DNA of 64,000 nucleotides, from positions 186,001-250,000 of the forward strand of contig CAJTOT010000001.1 of NCBI GenBank assembly GCA_910577935.1. Reading direction: 5' to 3'. Below, piece after piece: positions 8,014-17,737 of this stretch (positions are counted from its first letter, which is position 1; each line of letters opens with the position of its first letter). The notes below the pieces were generated by a model that saw only the letters and a program-made list of their open reading frames with translations, was not told the origin of the DNA and made no database searches. The DNA is from an uncultured Hungatella sp. Lineage in GTDB: Bacteria > Bacillota > Clostridia > Lachnospirales > Lachnospiraceae. The translations under genes were made by a program, and so were the position numbers.

Positions 8014-9721
8014 AGACAGAGGCTGCCGGGGAGATGTTCTCTATCACGAAGGAAATCTCCGGGCAGGGCTCTGGTATGACGAAATCCACGCACCACACTG
8101 TCTCCACCGGTTTCATATCCGTCTTGCAGATGCTGAGTCTGGGACAAAACCGGTGCTCTTCCAAGGCAGCCAGGCAGGAGACACCTACCGGTCTGACGCG
8201 CCAGTCGCCGATGATTACGGCATCCCCCTCCTCCCCCTTCTCTATCACAGGCCGTATCCTTGTGACAAATCTCTCCCGCACAGGAAACGGTGTCCCTTCT
8301 ATGCGGTCGCTCAGGCAGACGGAGCGCTCCGACAGCTTAAACTCCCTGATCAGCCTGGCGCATAAGCCTTCAGGATATGCCCCGGAGATATCCATCCTGA
8401 GATAATTCTCCCCGGCCTTCAGGAAACAGCCCCTGTGGCTGCCCCCCCGCTCCTGACCTGCCCCGCCCAGCACGGGTACGCTGTGTCCGAAGGAAGAGGC
8501 GCACAGGTTCTCATACCTCTTTTCTCCAAAATAGTCTTTGTCGTATTCCGGCCATCCCAGGTCATCTAAGATAAACCGTCCGCCGGCATAGAGGACAAAA
8601 TGTCCCACATCATTGTGGTTGTGGGGTTCATTGTTCCGTCCCGCCTTGGCGGCGAAGGCGTAGCCCGGACGTTTTGCCAGATACCACTGGGATTTTTCGA
8701 AGATTACCAGCTCCTCCTCCTTTCTGCTCTTCTCAAGCTCCGGGTCATACCAGTACAGGTCCCGGATCAAGTCGGCAAACCGGTGGCGGATATCCTGGTC
8801 AAACCAGGCGGCGCAGCTTTCTTCGGGTACATGGGCCTCTTCATATTCCTTTGCCAGAAAGTGTGCAAGGCCTATATGGCAGCCGTAGTTGTGAGGGGCG
8901 TCGGCAAAGGGCACAGCCACATCCTTTTCCAGAGAAACTCTCTGCCGGAACAAGGCGATCTGCTTCACCTTTTCCCGGCGGAACCAGTCCCTCTTTCCCC
9001 CGCTGAACCACCGCAGCATGTGGGCAAAATAGCAGAAATAGCCGAAGCCGTATCCCCAGTAGAGGATTCCTTCCAGACAGCATCCGTCCTCCTGGTAGCT
9101 GCCCAGGAAATCTTCCATGGAGGCCGTCACCTTCTCTTCTATGGACAGATACCCCTCATACCCCTCCCAGTACATGGCCGCCATGGCCACGCACCCTGCG
9201 CAGACGGCGGACCAGTTGTCTTTGTGAAACTTAAGCTCCCGCTCTCTGTAGGGAGTAAGAATCCTCCGCTCCACTTCTTTTTTCACCCGGTCCCTCACCA
9301 GGGGGGAGAGCCTATCCCCCGCCAGATGACAGGCCTCGCTGACGGCCAGCCCCGTCTCCGCCGCGAATAAATCAATGGTGACGCTGCTCTCCGGAAGATC
9401 CCTCTCGTCTTTTATGTGGGCGGGAAAAGCCCAGGTAAACTCGTTGCAGACAGCCCACAAAATGTCTTCCAGCCCCCTTATCCACAAAGGGTCCCCGGAG
9501 CTTAAAGCCATCACCGTGTAGACGTTAAGGCGCCGCCGGTGATCGATATAGCAGGCTTCATACTCCACCCGGCTCCCCGTCTCAAAGTAAATTCTATATT
9601 TTGAGAACGGAAGCTCAAAAATCTCCGTCTCCCGGTATTTGGCCGCCGCCTGCCTGATGTCCCTGACCATGTTCCTGTTTCTTGGGTTGTCCGGGATAGT
9701 CTTTGAAAAATAATCCGGCAT
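7943..9721 (-). CDS. Heparinase II/III-like polysaccharide lyase
   Basis: A 592-residue protein of the heparinase II/III family. The N-terminal half is an alpha-helical toroid (DNWSAVCAGCVAMAAMYW). The C-terminal half is the beta-sandwich Hepar_II_III domain, with the characteristic NNEPHNHNDVGHFVLYAGG and DDLGWPEYDKDYFG. No signal peptide is seen, so it should act inside the cell on imported oligosaccharides, producing the unsaturated ends that GH88 removes. An AAGGAG site lies ten bases before the ATG, and a TATAAT is visible near 9760. The last residues overlap the yesN-type gene on the other strand. Heparin, chondroitin, alginate or another uronate polymer is possible; the sequence does not decide. 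Confidence 0.88.
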   Translation of the reverse strand: MPDYFSKTIPDNPRNRNMVRDIRQAAAKYRETEIFELPFSKYRIYFETGSRVEYEACYIDHRRRLNVYTVMALSSGDPLWIRGLEDILWAVCNEFTWAFPAHIKDERDLPESSVTIDLFAAETGLAVSEACHLAGDRLSPLVRDRVKKEVERRILTPYRERELKFHKDNWSAVCAGCVAMAAMYWEGYEGYLSIEEKVTASMEDFLGSYQEDGCCLEGILYWGYGFGYFCYFAHMLRWFSGGKRDWFRREKVKQIALFRQRVSLEKDVAVPFADAPHNYGCHIGLAHFLAKEYEEAHVPEESCAAWFDQDIRHRFADLIRDLYWYDPELEKSRKEEELVIFEKSQWYLAKRPGYAFAAKAGRNNEPHNHNDVGHFVLYAGGRFILDDLGWPEYDKDYFGEKRYENLCASSFGHSVPVLGGAGQERGGSHRGCFLKAGENYLRMDISGAYPEGLCARLIREFKLSERSVCLSDRIEGTPFPVRERFVTRIRPVIEKGEEGDAVIIGDWRVRPVGVSCLAALEEHRFCPRLSICKTDMKPVETVWCVDFVIPEPCPEISFVIENISPAASVSTPPADRETVPGYTGGETSPPSS

Positions 9722-9893
9722 GTTCTGTGATCTCCTTTCAGATTTCGGATTTTTTTCATTATATCCCTTTTCCCTCCCTCATAACATGGCTGTTTCCATG
9801 AAAAAGATTCACATTTCCTGCCTTGCAGCCACAGCCGCAGCTTTGATCGGGAGCATCCCGTCTGCTGCCGCCTCCCCGCCCTGCCCGGCGCCT

Positions 9894-10877
9894 CTAATTC
9901 TCCGCCCCAGCCATGAGCAGCTGCTCCACGATCTCCGTATATCCCGCCTCCGTCGCGTAATACAGGGCGCTGTGCTGTTCATTGTCCACGGCGTTTACGT
10001 CCGCCCCTGCCTCAATAAGCATTGCCGTAAAATCGTTCTTCCCCATTTTCGCCCCAATAATAAGGGGAGTCTGTCCTTCTGTGGTCTTTATGTCTATGCC
10101 GGCTCCTGCCCCGATGAGTGCTTTGGCCACAAACAAGTCTCCCTTTCCGGCCGCGATATGCAGAGGCATGACACCGTTTAAATCCCCGATCTCCGGCTTG
10201 GCCCCTGCCCCAAGAAGCAGCTCCGTGATCACAAGATTTGACCTCTTTACCGCCAGAATCAGAGGGGATTCCCCATCATCATTGAGTCTGTTGACGTTGT
10301 CCTTATCCTTCTGAAGCAGTACTTTCACCACCTCTCCCTGCTCATTCCAGCAGGCGTGATGAAGAGTAGTGTTGCCGTAGGCGTCGGTGTGTTCCTCTTC
10401 TGTCTGGGAAAGGGCTTTTACCAGTTCCCTCAATCCGGAGGATGTGGCGTAGTCAATGGCCATGTGGTTGTCATTGTCCTTGAGTTTAAGGTCAATGTCC
10501 GGGTTCTGGATAAATTTCAGCGCGGCATCCGTTCTGCCGTTCTGAGCCATGACCATCAGCGGTGTAACGCCGTTCATGTCCGTACAGTTTACGTCCGCGC
10601 CCGCGCCGGTCAGAAGCCCGATGATTTCCGGGCTGCCTGCCTCTGCCGCGAAATGGAGAGGCATGCGGTCCCGCTGATTGCCGAGATTCACATCCGCTCC
10701 GTTCTCCAGCAAAAGCTTAACCAGATCCCTGGCATTTTTCATGCAGGCGTAGATTAAAGGGGTGTTGCCGGATTCGTCCCGCTTATTTACATCAACACCG
10801 CCCCGTTTTAAAAATGTCTGCGCGACGCTTTTTTTATTGTTTTTACATGCCTGTAAAAGCATATTGTCAAGCTGCAT
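9894..10877 (-). CDS. Ankyrin-repeat protein
   Basis: A 327-residue protein made almost wholly of about nine ankyrin repeats with the usual G-TPLH-AA---G---V---LL--GADVN pattern. It has no signal peptide or membrane segment, so a cytoplasmic protein-binding role is likely; the partner is unknown. A GTG at 10889 would add four residues, but I prefer the ATG at 10877 because GTGGGAG sits five bases upstream. It lies 23 bp after the TPR-like gene, in the same operon, and faces a second, larger ankyrin gene on the other strand. Ankyrin proteins are uncommon in clostridia. Confidence 0.9.
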   Translation of the reverse strand: MQLDNMLLQACKNNKKSVAQTFLKRGGVDVNKRDESGNTPLIYACMKNARDLVKLLLENGADVNLGNQRDRMPLHFAAEAGSPEIIGLLTGAGADVNCTDMNGVTPLMVMAQNGRTDAALKFIQNPDIDLKLKDNDNHMAIDYATSSGLRELVKALSQTEEEHTDAYGNTTLHHACWNEQGEVVKVLLQKDKDNVNRLNDDGESPLILAVKRSNLVITELLLGAGAKPEIGDLNGVMPLHIAAGKGDLFVAKALIGAGAGIDIKTTEGQTPLIIGAKMGKNDFTAMLIEAGADVNAVDNEQHSALYYATEAGYTEIVEQLLMAGAEN

Positions 10878-10900
10878 ATGTTCTCCCACCCTTTATCCTT

Positions 10901-11377
10901 TTATTCCAATTCAATGTGATACTGCCGCAAAAACCGGATTCCCCCGGCCGCTTCCTCATGGCGGTCAAGGCGCAGAAGGCTGAGGGTCATCAGCCATTTT
11001 ACCCGCACAAGCCAGTACCGATAAAGCTCCTCCCCGCCATCCGGGTCCAGAGGAATCAGCGCCGTTTCCTGCCCCCTGCCGGACAATGCCTCCAAAAACA
11101 GCTTCTTTTTTGCCAAATCAAAGTCCGGCGGACTGCCAAGGGATTGTTCTGCCTGCCTAAGCTGTCCAAGAGCTTTTTCATATTCCCCCAGCCGGTAAAA
11201 ACAAAGCCCCCGGTTAAATGCCGCCGCGCAGGAAATGTTTTCTGTCCCGGACTTTTCCATCTGAGACTTGGCGGCAAGCCATGCCCCCGGCAAATCCCCG
11301 GCCGCCAGCAGGCGGTATAATTCTCTGTCTGCGGCCCTGTTGTCAGCTGTTTCCTCTCTTTTATTCCTGAACTCCAT
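10901..11377 (-). CDS. Small TPR-like protein of unknown function
   Basis: A 158-residue soluble protein. The segment AAAFNRGLCFYRLGEYEKALGQLRQAEQSL matches a tetratricopeptide helix pair, and a second, weaker pair (WLMTLSLLRLDRHEEAAGGIRFL) lies near the C-terminus. I chose the ATG at 11377 because AGGAGG stands nine bases upstream; an ATG nine codons earlier has no clear site. The gene is transcribed with the ankyrin protein from the TTGACT-17-TAAAAT promoter at 11422-11450. I recognise no family name beyond TPR-like, and its function is not known. Confidence 0.8.
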   Translation of the reverse strand: MEFRNKREETADNRAADRELYRLLAAGDLPGAWLAAKSQMEKSGTENISCAAAFNRGLCFYRLGEYEKALGQLRQAEQSLGSPPDFDLAKKKLFLEALSGRGQETALIPLDPDGGEELYRYWLVRVKWLMTLSLLRLDRHEEAAGGIRFLRQYHIELE

Positions 11378-11421
11378 GAATATTTTCCTCCTGTTGTCCT
11401 CCATTCCAACATGATAGCTTA

Positions 11422-11450
11422 ATTTTATCGCCTCGGACCACGCAAGTCAA
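11422..11450 (-). promoter_or_regulatory. Sigma-A-type promoter for the TPR/ankyrin genes
   Basis: On the minus strand TTGACT (11450-11445), a 17-bp spacer and TAAAAT (11427-11422). It drives the minus-strand TPR-like and ankyrin genes. Confidence 0.65.
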
Positions 11451-11467
11451 GTGATACGCTCATCATC

Positions 11468-11486
11468 GGATAAGGTTCTCTTATCC
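11468..11486. promoter_or_regulatory. Inverted repeat in the divergent ankyrin promoter region
   Basis: GGATAAG-5-CTTATCC, a perfect 7-bp inverted repeat lying 18 bp upstream of the minus-strand -35 box and upstream of the plus-strand ankyrin gene. It could be an operator or a short hairpin. No regulator gene is adjacent. Confidence 0.35.
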
Positions 11487-11599
11487 CAGACTTCCACTAC
11501 CATTTCTGTAGTTTTTGTAGTAAAATAAGGGGGAAGTGGACATAAGCGCGCGCCAATCCGCCGCCAGACTAAAAGTTACACGAAAAGGAGTAATGAATC

Positions 11600-13666
11600 A
11601 TGGATGTAAAAGAACTTACAAACATACTGACCACATCCGCCACCATGGCAAACCAAAGAAATTTCATTCCCTGGTGGGAGGATGATTTTGAAAACTGTAT
11701 TTACCGGTACAGGATTTTCTCGAAAAATGTTATAGCCGACGTGGAAAGCTGTGCCGCCCAGTGTTCCGGGGAGACGCTTTTGGCTCCGGGAATCCAGGGA
11801 AGCTACGGACTCACGCTGTTTCACCTTCTGGTATGGCACAATTTCTTCGACGCGGTAAAAGATATCCTTGACAGCAAAAGGATATCCGGCAGGGATGTGG
11901 ACCAGCCTGACCATAACGGCTATGGCCTGACTCCTTTTCTGCTGGCCTGCTGCCAGGGAAATCTGGCCATGGCCAGGCTTCTGCTGGATCATGGAGCGGA
12001 CTGCCGGCTCACCGACAAGAGGGGCATGAACGCTTTCCATTTCCTGGCGTATCCCAGGTTTGAGGAGCTGGCAAACAGCTACGATGAATATACCGCGGAA
12101 CAGAGGGAGGCCATTGCCCGGCTTCTAACCTGCGACATCAATCAGAAAGACCAAAGCGGGCTTACTCCCCTGGCCCGCCTGATGTCCACCTCTTACTGCT
12201 CTGACTTTACCTGGCCTTTGACAGAGGTTTTTCTGGATAAAGGCGCCGATACGGATTATGTGGATGAAAATGGCGATTCCCTGCTGATGCTGGCCATGAA
12301 AAACGGCCACTTAACCGGGGCTTTCCAGCTGATGAACCGCCATAAAGAGCTGGTCCATGTGGCAAACAAGGATGGGATCACCCCCATTCAGCACTCCCGG
12401 AACTGGGGAAATGAAGGACTCTGCCTTGCCCTGGAGGACTGCGGGGCAACTCCTGTGTCCGCCCCCATGGATATGGACCATTTAAGCCAGATTGCCAGCA
12501 ACGCGTTCTGCTCCCGTTCCTGTAATGACCAGGACAACATCTGCCTTGCGTTGTATCTGACGGAAAAGCTTATCAGCCAGGTGGATATGGACGATGATGA
12601 TGAGCTGGGGTATGTTACGGACATTCTCCACAACGCGCTTGGAGCTGACAGCAAATTCCGGGTATTGGACACATTCCTCAAAGCAGGGCTGGACTTTACC
12701 ATGCCCATCCATTTCAGGAACAGTATAACCTGTCTGCGGGATAAGTGTCTTACCATCAGGTATGGGGCGGATGTGATCAGAAAAATGGCAGAGCTGGGGG
12801 TGGATATGGATACCGGGGTGATAAAAGGGCGCACCCCTGCCAATATCATCGCTTCCATACAGGGTTCTTCCGTGGCATCTCAGGAGGATAATACCTTCTT
12901 TCGGGAGGCCGTAGAGCTTTTGTCCAAAGAATCCATGGAACAGCTGGACGACAGCGGCAGAGCCGCCATACATCTTGCCGCCAAAAACGGCCACGAGGCC
13001 ATGATAGCCGGGATGATCGAAAAAGGCGTGGATATAAATCTTCCGGAGGATGCCCCTGCCCTGTCCGGAACAACGCCACTTCACGAGGCATGCTCTTACG
13101 GCCATTGTGAGGTAGTAAAGCTGCTGATCGCCGCCGGCGGGGACGACACCCTGAAAGATTCAAAAGGGGAGACACCGGCCCACCGCGCGGTGATGGCAAG
13201 AAACATGGGCAGGGAATTAAGCCCGGAGCAGAAGCTCGCGGTTTTGAAGGAATTAAAACATGTGGATATCCCCCGGGAGGACGGCAGAACTCCTCTTATG
13301 CAGTCTCAGCTTCTTGGATATTTTGCCTCCAGAGATCTGTTCCCAGTATTTTTAGAAAAAGGCGCGGATCTCAACCGCCAGGATAACAATGGCATGACCC
13401 CTCTGATGCTCAACGCGGAAAACGCCTGCTCCAAGGACACCATTAAACAGATGATACTGGCCGGGGCAAAAATCAACATGGCGGACAATCAGGGCAATAC
13501 GGCTTTGTATTATTCCCTTGAGTCCGGCGACGCGGCGACGGCGCGGTACCTCATCAAAAAAGGCGCGGACTACAACCAGCCCAATAATGAAGGGGAAACC
13601 CCGGTTGGGCTGGCCGTGGAAAAGGGGCTGGATACGGTGCTGGAGCTTATGACGGATATTCGATAA
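11600..13666 (+). CDS. Large ankyrin-repeat protein
   Basis: A 688-residue protein with roughly a dozen ankyrin repeats, some degenerate. Clear ones are DQPDHNGYGLTPFLLACCQG, DSGRAAIHLAAKNGHEAMI, GTTPLHEACSYGHCEVVKLL and the final QGNTALYYSLESGDAATARY. Residues 1-80 and about 290-410 do not fit the repeat. There is no signal peptide or membrane helix. AGGAG lies nine bases before the ATG. The gene is divergent from the smaller ankyrin/TPR pair and convergent with the cell-wall protein that ends the Tad operon. It probably forms a functional unit with the divergent pair, but nothing in the sequence names its target. Confidence 0.9.
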   Translation: MDVKELTNILTTSATMANQRNFIPWWEDDFENCIYRYRIFSKNVIADVESCAAQCSGETLLAPGIQGSYGLTLFHLLVWHNFFDAVKDILDSKRISGRDVDQPDHNGYGLTPFLLACCQGNLAMARLLLDHGADCRLTDKRGMNAFHFLAYPRFEELANSYDEYTAEQREAIARLLTCDINQKDQSGLTPLARLMSTSYCSDFTWPLTEVFLDKGADTDYVDENGDSLLMLAMKNGHLTGAFQLMNRHKELVHVANKDGITPIQHSRNWGNEGLCLALEDCGATPVSAPMDMDHLSQIASNAFCSRSCNDQDNICLALYLTEKLISQVDMDDDDELGYVTDILHNALGADSKFRVLDTFLKAGLDFTMPIHFRNSITCLRDKCLTIRYGADVIRKMAELGVDMDTGVIKGRTPANIIASIQGSSVASQEDNTFFREAVELLSKESMEQLDDSGRAAIHLAAKNGHEAMIAGMIEKGVDINLPEDAPALSGTTPLHEACSYGHCEVVKLLIAAGGDDTLKDSKGETPAHRAVMARNMGRELSPEQKLAVLKELKHVDIPREDGRTPLMQSQLLGYFASRDLFPVFLEKGADLNRQDNNGMTPLMLNAENACSKDTIKQMILAGAKINMADNQGNTALYYSLESGDAATARYLIKKGADYNQPNNEGETPVGLAVEKGLDTVLELMTDIR

Positions 13667-13785
13667 AGACGGCTGCGGATTAACCTGAATGAATCTGTGA
13701 AGGGGGGAGACAATATCCCCTGATCCACTACCACATTTACAGCCGGCGCCGCGTAAACCACAGCTGACGGCTGAACCGGCGCCAA

Positions 13786-13829
13786 ATCCTTAGCAGAGAC
13801 TAACATCACTCTCTGCCTCTGCTAAGGAT
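13786..13829. terminator. Perfect 13-bp inverted repeat between convergent genes
   Basis: ATCCTTAGCAGAG (13786-13798) pairs exactly with CTCTGCTAAGGAT (13817-13829) across an 18-base loop. It lies between the stops of two convergent genes. Neither strand has a strong T-run after the stem, so a terminator role is likely from position but not certain. Confidence 0.5.
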
Positions 13830-13860
13830 CTGTTATACCTTTTATAACAATTCAGACGGT

Positions 13861-16800
13861 TTACCGCTCTTCTTCGTTCCACCTTCCCTCGCCGTCCACA
13901 ACATACCCATCCGGCGTGCGCTCATCCCGGTACATGGAGCCAAAGGGCCTGCCGACGATTCCGGCATTATAAAACCAGTTTCCGGTCTCCCTGTTCAGCT
14001 CCCATGTAGGCGCCTGAGAAACCGCCTGGAAATAATACCACTTTCCGTCAATCATCTTCCATCCCGCCGCCAGCTTACCTGTACCCGGCTCCAGGTAGTA
14101 TGTACATTTATCTTGTGGATCTGTATACCAGCCGCTCTGCATCCCGCTGTCAACCGAGGTCAGATACCAGCTGCCCAGCTGGTAATCATACACCCAGCCG
14201 GATTTCACGTATCCGTTGGCCCCGAAGGCATACCAGGAACCGTTGACCTGTTCCCAGATAACCTGTTCTGCCGTGTTCCCGCTCTCCAGCTGTACCGCAG
14301 CTCCCGCCGCCATGGCGCCGTCTGCGTAGATCAGCTTCCAGCCGCTCTCCTCCTGCATCCAGCGGGAATAACCTTCGCCTTCCCCTGTAATGATTCCTGT
14401 GGCGGAATTCACATAACCTTTTTTAGAATCTGTGGTTACCGACGGCGTGTTTGACACAGAACCGCTGTTTTTACTTCCGCCGCTGGTGCTTCCGCCACTA
14501 TTGCTTCCTCCACTGCTGCTTCCTCCACTGCTGCTTCCTCCGCCGCCGCTGCTCTGTCTTCTGATCTCATAGTTCTGCGCGGCTCTTTTTAATGTATCCG
14601 TATCTTTTGTTCTGAACTCGATTCCCAGCGTGTGGGTTCCCGCTGTATTGGATCTCTTCAGCGTCTGGCTCTTGATGGTGATTCTGGTGCTTCCCGACTC
14701 GGAGACGTAATCTACGCCCTCCTCCAGCTTCTCGCCATCCAGATACAGATCCACGAATTCGTCGTAGATGCCTTCTGAAACCATGGTCTGATCCGCGCTG
14801 GAGTTCAGAGTGATGCTCTGTACCCGGCTGGTCAGCTCGTATCCCTGGTCCGTGGCCCCGTCTACGTTGCTGTCGGTATTTTCTGCTATGTTGAATGTAA
14901 AGGTTTTCACACTGTCCCCAAAGTACTCATAGCTGTTTTCCATCTGCACAGTAAATGTAAATTCCCCTGTCTCCGTGGGAACTCCGTACAGCTCTCCGTT
15001 GGGCTTTATAACCATCCCCTCGGGAAGTTTCCCGTCTGTCAGTGTGTAGCTCACTTCATTCCACTCATACTTATTGCTGTTCTGAATCATGGTTCCATAA
15101 GGAACATACTTGACACCATCCGGTATCTCCGCGGTAGTGATACTCGGGTCGCCCACAGTACCTGTCAGGGTCAGTTCTGCAAGAACTTTGTCCCCTGACT
15201 TGATCTTCAGAGTACCGGAAATGTCTCTTCCGTCAGACATATTTTCCTTGGGAATCACCCGGAGCTTTGCCATGTTTGACAATTCACCATAACTAACCCA
15301 TCTGCCGCTGCTGTCTTGACTCTCAAGGCTGTCAAATCCAGCCAGAGGGTATTCCCCCTTTAAAGTCCAGTAAGAATCAAGTTCCACTTCTTCCGAATCA
15401 ATCTCGGCTACTAGATTGGCAAGTGCTTCTGTTCCCTGATTTATGAGCAATATGTCGTGGTAATAATCATAACGTCCATCAATGACCATCTCTCGGGTGG
15501 AGACAACGGCGCCGTTCTCCCCAGCAGAGGTTCCGGCATCGGGATCTGCCAGGCTGTTTATATAAAGTTTCCCTTCCCCTTCGGTCTTCTTCACCACCTG
15601 AAGCCAATAATTCCGCTGTGTTTTTTTGCTCTCCGAAGATGCCGTATAGTGAACCGGACCTTTAGAAAAGTCATGTAAACTCTTTTTGCTCACCTGAAGA
15701 ACCGACTCGGAATCTCCCTCGGAAGCATATAGATTGATTCCTTCTGTGTTGATAGAAAATTCAGGAGCCAGACAGGTCAGATCCACATCACTGTCTACCA
15801 GAATCGTTCTGTAAGAATAATCCGCGTAGAAATCCTCTGTGCTGCTGACAGGATAACAGCTGATGCTATGTCCTTCTTCATCCCAAAGATTATAAAAATT
15901 CACCCCAGTGCTGTCGCTTAGAACCGGCTCAGTAGGTTTCGTCAGTTCCTCCGCCTCGGTTTTCACCGAATACCAGTAAATTTCCTGCTCCTCCGCCCCA
16001 TCTTCACCTACAAAAAATGTAAAGTACACACCCTTGCTGTAATCTGCCTCATAACCGTCGCCCGGATCTAACAAAATATCTTTCTTATCTTCCGCTCCTG
16101 CTCCCACGGCCTCTTTTATTGATGAATACTTCCCCACATAGGCAGCTGTCACCAATTCATTGCTCTCTGTTCCCAGCCTATAATAATTGAACCTTTGAAA
16201 ATATTTACCGTCAGCAGGATATCCGCCGGACAATGTCACTGTTCTGTAGTCACATCCATTTTCCCTTTTAGTAGATGACGAGCCAGATACAGAAACTCTA
16301 TTTCCGCTATCATTTTTTATGTACAATGAATAGCAAGAAATATTATTTCTAATCCGATACAGATCGATTCTAAACGGAAGACAGCCTGTCACTTTTCCTG
16401 CCGCGTCATAACTGATCATTGTCACCCAAAATTCCTTTGGATAATTAACTCCTGCCCCGGTTACAGTCATATCAGAGGCAAACAGCTGATCTGTGATATC
16501 TGTTCCTTCTGCCTGAGCCTTTGCAGGGTCACTAAAGTTTCCTTCATATACTTTGAAATGATCATATCCTGGCTTTTCAAAAAGCTCTGTGTTCACCTCC
16601 AGACCTACATATGTCTGCCCCAAATCTTCATATTCGATTTCTTTAACCGGTATACGAATATATAATCTATTTCCGTCATCTGTATCATCATTATAATCAC
16701 TGTCTACAACTGTAAGCTCTGACCGGATACCTTCGCTGTCCTCCCTGTAAACAGTGGAAAGAAGCCAGTCATATGGAGAAGTTGTAGATGTATTAATGAT

Positions 16801-17715
16801 ATAACGGATATTCTCTGACGCTAGCTGGTCATCATCTCCAACAATCATCTGCCAACAACCATATCGGCAGCTAAAGTCTATGGCGCCTTCCTGCGTATTA
16901 ACCGTATACTGATCGTCTTCGCCTTCAAAAGTCCAGATTACCTTATCGTCAGCCTTCAGCTGATTCTCTCCTGTAAAGATGGATTTCATATTCACCATAG
17001 TCAATTCAACCGGCGTATAATCGGTCAAATCTACCCTGAGATGCCTCTCCGTCAAAGGCAGAAGAGACGTTTCCTGAACCCCGTCCCCATCTGTAAACTC
17101 CTTCTCCTCCGGATACACCACCACCGTGTCCCCGGCCACGTCAAGGCTCATCTGGGTCACGGCCGTGCCGTCAAAACAGGCAGACACAAAGAACTCATGG
17201 CCGTCAATCTCCACGCTGTCCTCCGGCGTCATAAACCACCGGCTGCCTGTCCCCTCTTCCCCTGTAAACTGCACTTCATAGGGGAAAAACGGATTGTTCT
17301 CCGGGATGTTGATGGTGTAGCTTCCATCCTCTGCAAAGAAAGCATCCCCCTCCCCCTCTTCGAAGGTTTCACGGTCAACCACACAGACCTCATAGTTCCC
17401 GGTGTTGAACCTCACTTCCTCTCTCCATGACTTTTCCGCGCTGCTCTCCTTTGCAGACTCCTCCGTCCTCACAGACACGGCGTTGTCCGGGCTCGCCACG
17501 TTCTCACGCTGCCCCTGTTCCCTTTTCTCCCCGCCGTCCTCCTTGCCTTTTGCCTCAGACGGCGCGTGCTCCCCGGACGACGGATGGAGCTCTGCTTTGC
17601 CGGCCCCCTCTGAGACCTGAGCCTCCGCCCCGTAAGCCACATCCGGCATCTGAACCGGTGCGGCCAAAAACGCTGCCAGAACCACGGCGGCTCCCCTTTT
17701 TACTAATTTCCTCAC
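13861..17715 (-). CDS. Secreted cell-wall-binding surface protein
   Basis: A 1284-residue exported protein and the last gene of the Tad operon. The start is probably the GTG at 17715 (MRKLVKRGAAVVLAAFLAAP, a signal peptide), 22 bp after the kinase stop and preceded by AAAGGGG. A long region of beta-rich, Cadherin/Ig-like sequence follows. A putative Ig module near residue 960-1060 contains SYTLTDGKLPEGMVIKPNGE and GVPTETGEFTFTV. Then come a Ser/Gly linker (repeated SSGG) and C-terminal aromatic cell-wall-binding repeats (GSWYAFGANGYVKSGW, GKLAAGWKMIDGKWYYF). No sortase motif or membrane anchor is seen. Its place suggests a surface adhesin or pilus-associated protein; that is inference. Confidence 0.85.
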   Translation of the reverse strand: MRKLVKRGAAVVLAAFLAAPVQMPDVAYGAEAQVSEGAGKAELHPSSGEHAPSEAKGKEDGGEKREQGQRENVASPDNAVSVRTEESAKESSAEKSWREEVRFNTGNYEVCVVDRETFEEGEGDAFFAEDGSYTINIPENNPFFPYEVQFTGEEGTGSRWFMTPEDSVEIDGHEFFVSACFDGTAVTQMSLDVAGDTVVVYPEEKEFTDGDGVQETSLLPLTERHLRVDLTDYTPVELTMVNMKSIFTGENQLKADDKVIWTFEGEDDQYTVNTQEGAIDFSCRYGCWQMIVGDDDQLASENIRYIINTSTTSPYDWLLSTVYREDSEGIRSELTVVDSDYNDDTDDGNRLYIRIPVKEIEYEDLGQTYVGLEVNTELFEKPGYDHFKVYEGNFSDPAKAQAEGTDITDQLFASDMTVTGAGVNYPKEFWVTMISYDAAGKVTGCLPFRIDLYRIRNNISCYSLYIKNDSGNRVSVSGSSSTKRENGCDYRTVTLSGGYPADGKYFQRFNYYRLGTESNELVTAAYVGKYSSIKEAVGAGAEDKKDILLDPGDGYEADYSKGVYFTFFVGEDGAEEQEIYWYSVKTEAEELTKPTEPVLSDSTGVNFYNLWDEEGHSISCYPVSSTEDFYADYSYRTILVDSDVDLTCLAPEFSINTEGINLYASEGDSESVLQVSKKSLHDFSKGPVHYTASSESKKTQRNYWLQVVKKTEGEGKLYINSLADPDAGTSAGENGAVVSTREMVIDGRYDYYHDILLINQGTEALANLVAEIDSEEVELDSYWTLKGEYPLAGFDSLESQDSSGRWVSYGELSNMAKLRVIPKENMSDGRDISGTLKIKSGDKVLAELTLTGTVGDPSITTAEIPDGVKYVPYGTMIQNSNKYEWNEVSYTLTDGKLPEGMVIKPNGELYGVPTETGEFTFTVQMENSYEYFGDSVKTFTFNIAENTDSNVDGATDQGYELTSRVQSITLNSSADQTMVSEGIYDEFVDLYLDGEKLEEGVDYVSESGSTRITIKSQTLKRSNTAGTHTLGIEFRTKDTDTLKRAAQNYEIRRQSSGGGGSSSGGSSSGGSNSGGSTSGGSKNSGSVSNTPSVTTDSKKGYVNSATGIITGEGEGYSRWMQEESGWKLIYADGAMAAGAAVQLESGNTAEQVIWEQVNGSWYAFGANGYVKSGWVYDYQLGSWYLTSVDSGMQSGWYTDPQDKCTYYLEPGTGKLAAGWKMIDGKWYYFQAVSQAPTWELNRETGNWFYNAGIVGRPFGSMYRDERTPDGYVVDGEGRWNEEER

Positions 17716-17737
17716 TTGTCTCTCTACCCCTTTCTCT

